A DNA stretch of 30,550 bases from CAIVPM01 sp964477265 (GTDB lineage: Bacteria > Bacteroidota > Bacteroidia > Chitinophagales > Chitinophagaceae), in assembly GCA_964477265.1 (NCBI GenBank), contig CAYZDJ010000028.1, positions 1-30,550 on the forward strand, given 5' to 3'. A model generated the notes under the pieces. That model was not told where the DNA came from, ran no database searches, and was given only the letters and a program-made list of their open reading frames with translations. Shown here piece by piece: positions 14,642 through 20,847 of this stretch. Position numbers and translations under genes: made by a program. The stretch's first letter is position 1; every line of letters starts with the position of its first letter.

Positions 14642-15145
14642 ATGAAAAAGACATTTTTTATACTTGTTGCAGTCTTGGTTTGTTCATTTTTTTCTAATGC
14701 TCAAACAAAAAGTATTATTGGTAAATGGAAGCCAGTGAGTTTTGATATGGCTGGTATGATGAAAATTGATTTGAAAACAGATAAAATAGTTAATTTGATG
14801 AATATGGATAGCCTGTTTAAAAATGACGCTGATCCTAAAACATCGAAAGAAATGATGGAATTTGTTTTTGAAATGATGGTTGAAAAAATGAAAAGGACAA
14901 ATGAAGAGTATTTACCTAATGGAAAATATTATGCAATAAATACTAAGGAAAATACAAAGCAAGAATCAGCCTACGTGTATAGCTCAGAAAAAGGGACTGT
15001 AACTTTAACTAATGTGCTTACAAAAAAAGTTACTGTAATGAATATTGAATTTACTGCGAATGGTTTTGTAGCATCTTTTGAACTAAGCAATGGTTCGCCA
15101 AATTCAAAAAAAGGAACAGGAAAAATTGTTTATGAGAAAGCCTAA
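14642..15145 (+). CDS. secreted lipocalin-like hypothetical protein
   Basis: The 167-residue protein has a signal peptide (MKKTFFILVAVLVCSFFSNAQ, cleavage near residue 21). The mature part begins TKSIIGKWKPVSFDM, the GxW start typical of lipocalin-like beta-barrels common in Bacteroidota. A Met-rich stretch (about 60-90, EMMEFVFEMMVEKMK) is probably helical and unusual for this fold. No catalytic motif is visible and the ligand is unknown. It lies three bases before the TPR gene, so the two are probably one transcript. Confidence 0.8.
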   Translation: MKKTFFILVAVLVCSFFSNAQTKSIIGKWKPVSFDMAGMMKIDLKTDKIVNLMNMDSLFKNDADPKTSKEMMEFVFEMMVEKMKRTNEEYLPNGKYYAINTKENTKQESAYVYSSEKGTVTLTNVLTKKVTVMNIEFTANGFVASFELSNGSPNSKKGTGKIVYEKA

Positions 15146-15148
15146 AAA

Positions 15149-15640
15149 ATGACAACAAAAGTTGAACAAATATATTTAGAGGCAGAAGCAGATATTAGAA
15201 ATAATAACTATCACGAAGCGTTTGAAAAGTACGAAACCATTTTGTACGAAGAGCCATCGTTTGCACCTGCACACAACAGTATTGGCTGGATTTATAAAAC
15301 ACAGTTTGATAATTATTCCAAAGCCGAAAATCATTTTAAGGCTTCAATACAAGCCGACCATTTTTATCCTCATCCATATTTTCATTTGGCATCTATTTAT
15401 TTTGATCTTGACAGGTTTGATGAATTGAAGAAACATTTAGAAAAATGTTTAACAGTTGCTACACTTGAAAAAGCCTGGATTTACTACCGGTTTGGCATGG
15501 TGGAAGAAACTTATGCCAAGTTTGATGAAGCTATAAAGTATTATCAAAAAGCTATTTTGAATTCTTTCAACAACGAAAAAATTGCAGAGTATAAAGCTGA
15601 TATTGAACGCTGCCAAACTAAGATAGAATTTAGTAAATAG
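15149..15640 (+). CDS. TPR-repeat protein
   Basis: The 163-residue protein consists of about four tetratricopeptide repeats (NYHEAFEKYETILYEEPSFAPAH, YSKAENHFKASIQADHFYPHPY, RFDELKKHLEKCL, KFDEAIKYYQKAILNS). It has no signal peptide or membrane segment, so it is likely a cytoplasmic protein-interaction scaffold; its partner is unknown. The start codon is three bases after the stop of the lipocalin-like gene. The TAG stop (15638-15640) falls within the left inverted repeat of the adjacent four-helix-bundle cassette, so the original C-terminus may have been altered by that insertion. Confidence 0.9.
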   Translation: MTTKVEQIYLEAEADIRNNNYHEAFEKYETILYEEPSFAPAHNSIGWIYKTQFDNYSKAENHFKASIQADHFYPHPYFHLASIYFDLDRFDELKKHLEKCLTVATLEKAWIYYRFGMVEETYAKFDEAIKYYQKAILNSFNNEKIAEYKADIERCQTKIEFSK

Positions 15641-16121
15641 TTTATCAGTTAATTTGGATATTGGTTTATTAGTGATTATTTAGAATAAAATAAGTTTATG
15701 GAATACACTTTAGAAAAGTTGGATGTATATATTCTTGCTGAAATTTTTTCTGATAAAATTTGGAGTATTGTTCAACAATTTGACTCCTTCACTAAAGATA
15801 CAATCGGAAAGCAAATGACTCGTTCAGCAGATTCAATATCTGCAAATATTGCTGAAGGCTACGGCAGGTATTATTACAGAGAAAGTAAGCAGTTTTATTT
15901 TTATTCCAGAGGCTCAATTCAAGAAACTAAAGCCTGGGTTTCTAAATGTGAAAGGAGAAAAATTGTGGATGAAAATATGTGTAAGGAATTGCTGAAAGAA
16001 GCAGATACAATTTTATTAAAATTAAATGCATTTATAAAATTCATAGCCCAATCTCAAAAAGCAAAATCAATTAACATTTAATCTAATTACCCATTAACCA
16101 ATTAACAAATAAACCTATTGG
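15636..16121. mobile_element. inverted-repeat cassette carrying a four-helix-bundle gene
   Basis: The left end AATAGTTTATCAGTTAATT-TGG (15636-15657) matches, in reverse complement, the right end at 16098-16121 (AATAGGTTTATTTGTTAATTGG). There are about two substitutions and two one-base indels. Weaker similarity of AT-rich TTA/ATT strings continues inward on both sides. The only gene inside is the IVP-type four-helix-bundle ORF. There is no transposase, so any movement would be passive or use functions supplied elsewhere. The mobile nature is inferred. Confidence 0.5.
15698..16081 (+). CDS. four helix bundle protein (23S rRNA IVP / S23 family)
   Basis: The 127-residue protein has the family hallmarks: KLDVYILAEIFSDKIW in the first helix, QMTRSADSISANIAEGYGR in the second, then a conserved Glu and QFYFYSRGSIQETKAW, and a final helix LLKEADTILLKLNAFIKFI. 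The family was named from ORFs in 23S rRNA intervening sequences, and the Avd protein of diversity-generating retroelements shares the fold. Members occur as dispersed free-standing genes in Bacteroidota. They are small basic pentamer-forming proteins proposed to bind nucleic acid. Here there is no rRNA or retroelement nearby, and imperfect inverted repeats flank the gene. The molecular function is not established. Confidence 0.9.
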   Translation: MEYTLEKLDVYILAEIFSDKIWSIVQQFDSFTKDTIGKQMTRSADSISANIAEGYGRYYYRESKQFYFYSRGSIQETKAWVSKCERRKIVDENMCKELLKEADTILLKLNAFIKFIAQSQKAKSINI

Positions 16122-17595
16122 CACTTGTGTCATCATTGGCTCTGGTTTTTCAGGGCTTTCAGTAGCTTGCTTTATGGCAAAAGCTGGCTGGAAGGTAACT
16201 GTGCTAGAAAAGCATTCTCAGGCAGGTGGACGTGCAAGGCAATTAAAGGAGCAAGGTTTTGTTTTTGATATGGGTCCAAGTTGGTATTGGATGCCTGACG
16301 TTTTTGAAAGATTCTTCAATCAATTTAATAAAAAAGTTTCAGATTACTATTCACTCACAAGATTAAATCCTGGTTATAAAGTTTTTTTTGAAGAAGATGA
16401 AGTAAACATTCCTGCTGATTTTGATGAATTGAAAAATTTGTTTGAATCAATAGAAAAAGGAAGTGCAGCACAGCTTGAAAAATTTATTGCCGAAGCAAAA
16501 TATAAATACGAAGTTGGTATTAATAAACTGGTACATAAACCATCTCAATCAATAACAGAATTTATAGATATTGATGTGATGAAAGGTCTGCTGCGACTAG
16601 ATGTTTTTACCAATATGAAAAAGCATGTTGCCAAGTATTTTACAAATCCTAAACTGCAACAATTGCTAGAATTTCCTGTGTTGTTTCTTGGTGCATTGCC
16701 ACAGCAAATTCCTGCATTGTATAGCTTAATGAATTATGCAGATTTAGTTGGAGGAACTTGGTATCCACAAAATGGAATGTATAGCATTATTGATGCAATG
16801 TATAAACTTGCAATTGAGTTGGGCGTTGAGTTTGAGTTTAATGAAGATGTGAAAGAATTGATAATTGATAAAGGAAAAATAGTTGATGTAATAACTCAAA
16901 ATTCAAAATTCAAAATTCAAAATAATGACGTTGTTATCTCAAGTGCTGATTATCATTTTACTGAAACTAAATTGTTGCAACCACAATATCAATCTTACAA
17001 TAAAAAATATTGGGATAGCAGGGTAATGGCACCAAGTTGTTTATTGTATTATGTTGGCTTAAATAAAAAGTTGAAAAACGTTACACATCACTCGTTGTTT
17101 TTTGACACAGATTTTGAAGTTCATGGTAAAGAGATTTATGAAACAAAAGAGTATCCGGTTAACCCATTGTTTTATGTGTGCACGCCAAGCATAACTGATG
17201 AAACTGTTGCACCAAAAGGATTTGAGAACTTATTTTTTTTGATACCTATAGCTTCAGGATTGGAAAATGACACAGAGAAGCTACGCAAAAAATATTTTGA
17301 TATAATAGTAAAACGTTTTGAGGAAAGGATAGGAGAGAAGCTTGCAGAAAATATTGTTTACTATAAATCTTATGCTACTGCAAACTTTATAGAAGACTAC
17401 AATTCTTTTAAGGGTAATGCTTATGGACTTGCCAATACATTAATGCAAACAAGCATTTTAAAACCCAATTGCAGAAGTAAAAAAGTACACAATCTTTTTT
17501 ATACTGGCCAGTTAACAATTCCTGGACCTGGCGTGCCACCAAGCTTAATTAGTGGAGAAGTTGTAGCTGGTTTAGTCAATAAGTTATTTGATTAA
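16117..17595 (+). CDS. crtI: CrtI-type phytoene desaturase/carotenoid oxidoreductase without a canonical start codon
   Basis: This FAD-dependent desaturase has the dinucleotide-binding motif VIIGSGFSGLSVACFMAKAG and then LEKHSQAGGRAR. It also has FDMGPSWYWMPDVFE, SSADYHFTE and the C-terminal FYTGQLTIPGPGVPPSLISGE, all typical of CrtI. It would introduce double bases into a carotenoid precursor; no phytoene synthase gene is near. The ATG at 16174 lies after the GxGxxG motif and cannot be the true start. Upstream in frame the ORF is open to a TAA at 16084-16086 but holds no ATG, GTG or TTG. ATT at 16117, where homologues start, would give 492 residues. That ATT lies in the right inverted repeat of the cassette. 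The gene may use ATT, be weakly expressed, or be a recent pseudogene. Residues near 260-270 (QNSKFKIQN) come from in-frame repeat DNA. Confidence 0.85.
   Translation: MGTCVIIGSGFSGLSVACFMAKAGWKVTVLEKHSQAGGRARQLKEQGFVFDMGPSWYWMPDVFERFFNQFNKKVSDYYSLTRLNPGYKVFFEEDEVNIPADFDELKNLFESIEKGSAAQLEKFIAEAKYKYEVGINKLVHKPSQSITEFIDIDVMKGLLRLDVFTNMKKHVAKYFTNPKLQQLLEFPVLFLGALPQQIPALYSLMNYADLVGGTWYPQNGMYSIIDAMYKLAIELGVEFEFNEDVKELIIDKGKIVDVITQNSKFKIQNNDVVISSADYHFTETKLLQPQYQSYNKKYWDSRVMAPSCLLYYVGLNKKLKNVTHHSLFFDTDFEVHGKEIYETKEYPVNPLFYVCTPSITDETVAPKGFENLFFLIPIASGLENDTEKLRKKYFDIIVKRFEERIGEKLAENIVYYKSYATANFIEDYNSFKGNAYGLANTLMQTSILKPNCRSKKVHNLFYTGQLTIPGPGVPPSLISGEVVAGLVNKLFD
16895..16923 (+). repeat. in-frame TTCAAAA repeat inside crtI
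   Basis: CTCAAAATTCAAAATTCAAA and further units (three to four copies of ATTCAAA) encode QNSKFKIQN in a surface segment before the conserved VVISSADYH. It is the same unit as thrA 2670-2702. Confidence 0.65.
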
Positions 17596-17671
17596 ACAGG
17601 TTTAACATCATATTATTGTAATGTAACCTAACTAAACAGAGAGTTGAAGAAATAGATAACGATTCTTAAAT

Positions 17672-17688
17672 TACTACTTTTTTCACAT
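17672..17688 (+). promoter_or_regulatory. 17-bp element TACTACTTTTTTCACAT upstream of the response regulator gene
   Basis: An exact copy is at 18436-18452 upstream of the lipoprotein pair. In both places a TTGCA follows at nearly the same distance (17716 and 18479, 28 and 27 bases after the element's end), so element and core promoter seem to be conserved as a unit. It could be a binding site for the LuxR-type regulator encoded between them. Confidence 0.5.
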
Positions 17689-17722
17689 CAAACAATAAGC
17701 ATTACTTATTCATTTTTGCATT

Positions 17723-18352
17723 ATGAAAATTGAAAGCATAGCAATAATTGAAGATGACGAAAAAGTGCGACATTATCTTGCCGAACAAATTCAATTATAT
17801 ATTGATGTAAATGAATTGCAGGTTTTTGGCGATGCAGAATCTGCATTAAAAGCACTAACTGCCAAACCCACTGCTATTGCTATGTTTGACATTAATCTTC
17901 CCAAAATGAATGGCATTGACTGCATTCAAAGATTGAAGATACTGCACCCAAAAATGCAAATGATGGTGCTTACAGTTTATGATAATAACGAAAATATTTT
18001 TAGTGCTTTAAAAGCTGGTGCAGTAAGCTATTTGCTTAAAAGCACGCCACCACAAAAAATAATTGAAGCTATTGAAGAAGTGTTTAGAGGCGGCAGCCCT
18101 ATAAGTGGACAAATTGCAAGAAAAGTAATTGAAGCATTTGCAGTAAAAGAAAAATCAAACGAATATTTTCAGGATTTAAGTAGAAGGGAGCAAGAAATTT
18201 TAGAAGAGTTAAGTAAAGGATTTAGATATAAAGAAATTGCTGAAAAATTATTTGTAAGCATTGAAACTGTGAGAACACACATCAGAAACATTTATGAAAA
18301 ATTACAAGTGAACAGCCGTGCAGAAGCTTTGAAAAAAACAGGTTTGTTATAA
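17723..18352 (+). CDS. NarL/FixJ-type response regulator (orphan)
   Basis: The 209-residue regulator has a receiver domain at 1-125: acidic pocket E10-D11-D12, phospho-acceptor D56 in MFDINLPKMNG, conserved Thr in VLTVYD, and Lys in YLLKSTPP. A LuxR-type helix-turn-helix follows at 145-209 (LSRREQEILEELSKGFRYKEIA, LFVSIETVRTHIRNIYEKLQVNSRAEAL). It is predicted to bind DNA as a phosphorylation-controlled dimer. No histidine kinase is encoded nearby. The gene's own upstream region and that of the downstream lipoproteins share an exact 17-bp element, suggesting auto-regulation plus control of the neighbours. A hairpin terminator follows the gene, so the lipoproteins are separately transcribed. 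Confidence 0.94.
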   Translation: MKIESIAIIEDDEKVRHYLAEQIQLYIDVNELQVFGDAESALKALTAKPTAIAMFDINLPKMNGIDCIQRLKILHPKMQMMVLTVYDNNENIFSALKAGAVSYLLKSTPPQKIIEAIEEVFRGGSPISGQIARKVIEAFAVKEKSNEYFQDLSRREQEILEELSKGFRYKEIAEKLFVSIETVRTHIRNIYEKLQVNSRAEALKKTGLL

Positions 18353-18377
18353 TAATTCTTTTTCATAATAATATTAC

Positions 18378-18412
18378 AAAACGCATCAAAATATAAAGTT
18401 TTGATGCGTTTT
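18378..18412 (+). terminator. intrinsic terminator after the response regulator
   Basis: AAAACGCATCAAAA (18378-18391) pairs with TTTTGATGCGTTTT (18399-18412) around a 7-base loop, followed by more T residues (TATTTT). Confidence 0.9.
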
Positions 18413-18435
18413 TATTTTCAGTTGTTTTTTTATTC

Positions 18436-18452
18436 TACTACTTTTTTCACAT
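18436..18452 (+). promoter_or_regulatory. second copy of TACTACTTTTTTCACAT, upstream of the lipoprotein pair
   Basis: Identical over 17 bases to 17672-17688. It sits 67 bases before the first lipoprotein ATG and just after the terminator of the regulator gene, as expected for a promoter-proximal operator. Confidence 0.5.
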
Positions 18453-18518
18453 TTTTTATTAACTGGTTCAGTCACATCTTGCAGTTGTAAATTAATTACT
18501 TAATCAAAACTTTACAAA

Positions 18519-19295
18519 ATGAGACATTCTATTGCAAAATGCTGTATAGCATCAATCGTAATAATTTCAGTTGCCTTTATTAGCTGCAAAAAAAGTTCAT
18601 CATCTTCAAGCAATAACATCAATCCTGCCTGTACAGATTGTGAGGGCATTCAGGCAAATGCAAGTGTAGATGCTTCGCAAAAAGGTGTATATAAAGGTGC
18701 AATGCTTACCAGCCAGGGCATTGGTCATTTTAGGTTAAATTATGAAAATGGAAATAGCCAAACATTCTTAATGTTTAAATATACCAGGAATGGCTATGCT
18801 GTTTTAGTAGATTCAGTTAAGCCAGTTGCAACAATTGTTCCTTCATCTGTTACGCAATTTACCATGAATAGTGGTAGTGCAAGTGTATTAGCCAATATTG
18901 CCACTCCACCAGCCTATGCAAGTGTGGGCAATTTTACTTTATCTGGCGGCATTGGAACAGGTGCAAAACCTGAATCGCAAATGCTAAAGGAAACATCTAC
19001 AGAAGAAGTTAAAGTGTATGAAGGGACTGTTACATTAACAGGCTCAACAGGCGATAATGGTAAGGTAGCATTTGTAATAAAAGGCAATAGCCTTGAGGGT
19101 TTAATAGCAACATCGAATGGATATAAAGAAAGCTTTAACCATTTAACAATTGGGTCAGATAAAAAATTTTCTGTAACATATAGTGGCAATAATTCTGTTT
19201 ATGCAGGCGAGCTTGTTTCTGACAATTCAATTAATGGAACTGTTACAGTTGCAGGTACACAAATAGCCACGTTTGTAGCCAATCGTTCATATTAA
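18519..19295 (+). CDS. predicted lipoprotein with N-terminal CxxC motif, paralogue 1
   Basis: The 258-residue protein has a lipoprotein signal (VIISVAFISCKK, lipidated Cys at about residue 23) and a Ser-rich linker. A conserved block follows: CTDCEGIQ, then ASQKGVYKGAMLTSQGIGHF. The rest is beta-rich, Gly/Ser/Thr-rich repeats with the marker LKETSTEEVKVYEGTVTL, and it ends in TQIATFVANRSY. I do not recognise the family. The next gene, 32 bases on, encodes a shorter relative with the same order of markers, so the pair arose by tandem duplication. The 17-bp element shared with the response regulator suggests co-regulation. It is probably anchored in the outer membrane or facing the periplasm. 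Confidence 0.85.
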   Translation: MRHSIAKCCIASIVIISVAFISCKKSSSSSSNNINPACTDCEGIQANASVDASQKGVYKGAMLTSQGIGHFRLNYENGNSQTFLMFKYTRNGYAVLVDSVKPVATIVPSSVTQFTMNSGSASVLANIATPPAYASVGNFTLSGGIGTGAKPESQMLKETSTEEVKVYEGTVTLTGSTGDNGKVAFVIKGNSLEGLIATSNGYKESFNHLTIGSDKKFSVTYSGNNSVYAGELVSDNSINGTVTVAGTQIATFVANRSY

Positions 19296-19327
19296 CAAAA
19301 TATTCTTTAACTAATAAATTAAAAAAA

Positions 19328-20050
19328 ATGAGAAATTTAACAGTAACATTTATTGCAATCGCAATGTTTGCATTAAGCTGCAAAAAAAATGAAGCAGCAC
19401 AACAACCCTACACTTGCCAAACCTGCAAAACAGCACCAGATGCTTTAGCTGCCAATGATGCAAGCAGCAAAGGTGTTTACAAGGGGGTTGTTATTGGAAG
19501 CTCGGGTACAATTATGTTTGATATTTTGAATAGTGGTACTACTATTAAGGCTACTCTGGTATTGGATGGTGTAACTTCTATTTTAACATCAAATGTTACA
19601 TGGGTTTCAGGCAATCCTTATGTAGGCAATTTTACAGGCACTATAAATGGCAGTGCAGTAAGTATTAATTTTTCGGTTGATGCTAATGGTGCAAATGCTA
19701 TTGTTCTAAGTGCAAATATTCCTGGTCATCCTAATGCAAGCTTTTCTGTAATAAAAGAAACTTCGAGTAATTTGGTTGAGTGTTTTGAAGGTACATATAG
19801 TACTACTTTGCCAGAGACTGGCACATTTAATATATTATTGTCAAGAACAGCCAAAATTTATGGTGGCCAATCCAGAAAAACTGGGAGCACAACATCAAAA
19901 TCAATTTCAACAGGCCCTATTAACTCACAAAATCAATTATTAGATAATAGTGGAAAGGTAATGGGTACTTTGAATGGCGATGTACTTACTGGTAGCTTTG
20001 TAGATAATAATGGCTCTACTGTTACTATTAACGCAAACAGAACTTGGTAG
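19328..20050 (+). CDS. predicted lipoprotein with N-terminal CxxC motif, paralogue 2
   Basis: The 240-residue protein has a lipoprotein signal (MFALSCKK, lipidated Cys about 18). It shares with its upstream neighbour a CxxC motif (CQTCKTAP), ASSKGVYKGVVIGSSGTIMF, IKETSSNLVECFEGTYS, and a final VTINANRTW. Between these markers the sequences are strongly diverged, so the duplication is old. It is probably the second gene of a two-gene transcript ending at the palindromic terminator 20062-20107. Function unknown. The CxxC could form a disulphide or bind metal, but the motif alone does not prove it. Confidence 0.85.
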   Translation: MRNLTVTFIAIAMFALSCKKNEAAQQPYTCQTCKTAPDALAANDASSKGVYKGVVIGSSGTIMFDILNSGTTIKATLVLDGVTSILTSNVTWVSGNPYVGNFTGTINGSAVSINFSVDANGANAIVLSANIPGHPNASFSVIKETSSNLVECFEGTYSTTLPETGTFNILLSRTAKIYGGQSRKTGSTTSKSISTGPINSQNQLLDNSGKVMGTLNGDVLTGSFVDNNGSTVTINANRTW

Positions 20051-20061
20051 TATTAAGCTAT

Positions 20062-20107
20062 AATCATTAAAAAAGCCAATCAATATTGATTGGCTTTTTT
20101 AATGATT
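20062..20107. terminator. 46-nt perfect palindromic bidirectional terminator
   Basis: The segment is its own reverse complement over 46 bases, centred at 20084/20085. It has a GCCAATCAA core and T-runs on both strands followed by ATTTTT. It serves the convergent lipoprotein pair (+) and the ubiA-to-lspA operon (-). Confidence 0.92.
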
Positions 20108-20114
20108 TTTTTGT

Positions 20115-20810
20115 CTATTCTGCAATTACATTTTCAGCTACAGGTTGTTCTGTAGTTTCAGTTGTTTCGTTTTTAACAGGTTCAACTTTATGCTTTTTAA
20201 AAAACCTGCCTTGAAAAATAAATATAGCAATAACACCGCATGTAATTGATGCATCTGCGATATTAAAAACAGGGCTAAAAAATTCAAATCTTTCACCACC
20301 CCAAAATGGAAACCATGTTGGAAAATGGGAGTTGAATAGTGGGAAATAAAGCATATCTACAACTTTGCCCTGAAAAAAAGAGCCATAGCCTTTACCAGTA
20401 AGCAAATGTGCTACAACATTGGTGTTTTGACCATTATTAAAATTAAATGTACTGTCAAACCAAACCCCATAAAACATACTATCTATAAGGTTTCCTAAAG
20501 CACCTGCATAAATTAAACATACACAAACAATGAAGCCTTTATGATAATTTTTCTTAATAAAACCCTTGATTAAAAAAGTACCCCAAATAACAGCTACCAA
20601 CCTAAATAATGTTAAAAATATTTTACCATTATCTCCTCCAAATTTCCAACCCCATGCCATGCCTTCATTTTCTACAAAATGCAACCTAAACCATTCGCCT
20701 AAAATTTTATGTTCCTCGCCTGCATAAAAATTAAGCTTTACATAAAATTTTAAAGCCTGATCGAAAAGTATAATGGCTGCAACTAATAATACTGCTGTGC
20801 TTTTTTTCAC
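20115..20810 (-). CDS. lspA: lipoprotein signal peptidase (signal peptidase II)
   Basis: This membrane aspartyl protease removes signal peptides from prolipoproteins. It has an N-terminal TM segment (STAVLLVAAIILFDQALKF), FVENEGMAWG, catalytic Asp in AGALGNLIDSMFYG, and the second catalytic Asp in FNIADASIT. A charged C-terminal tail (about 30 residues, ETTETTEQPVAEN) and a long loop with a Trp/Phe-rich insert are typical of Bacteroidota versions, longer than the ~165-residue E. coli protein. The GTG at 20810 was chosen because homologues begin near VKKSTAVLL and a TATATTTG box lies at 20826-20833. An in-frame TTG at 20861 overlaps uvrC by 14 bases and is the alternative. It is the last gene of the operon. 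The window's several lipoproteins are substrates. Confidence 0.93.
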   Translation of the reverse strand: MKKSTAVLLVAAIILFDQALKFYVKLNFYAGEEHKILGEWFRLHFVENEGMAWGWKFGGDNGKIFLTLFRLVAVIWGTFLIKGFIKKNYHKGFIVCVCLIYAGALGNLIDSMFYGVWFDSTFNFNNGQNTNVVAHLLTGKGYGSFFQGKVVDMLYFPLFNSHFPTWFPFWGGERFEFFSPVFNIADASITCGVIAIFIFQGRFFKKHKVEPVKNETTETTEQPVAENVIAE

Positions 20811-20825
20811 GTATAAAAATTTTGG

Positions 20826-20833
20826 CAAATATA
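20826..20833 (-). promoter_or_regulatory. possible internal -7 box for lspA
   Basis: TATATTTG on the minus strand lies 15 bases before the GTG start. A TTTG lies 25 bases upstream, longer than usual. It would allow lspA transcription independent of uvrC. Confidence 0.4.
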
Positions 20834-20847
20834 TATGCTTGAAGTAT

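Noticed and set aside
15698..16081. Toxin-antitoxin or retroelement (Avd) interpretation of the four-helix-bundle gene
   Set aside because: No reverse transcriptase, template repeat, variable-repeat target or partner gene is nearby.
16174..17595. ATG at 16174 as the crtI start
   Set aside because: It lies downstream of VIIGSGFSGLSVACF, the FAD-binding motif, so the product would lack an essential part. The frame clearly continues upstream.
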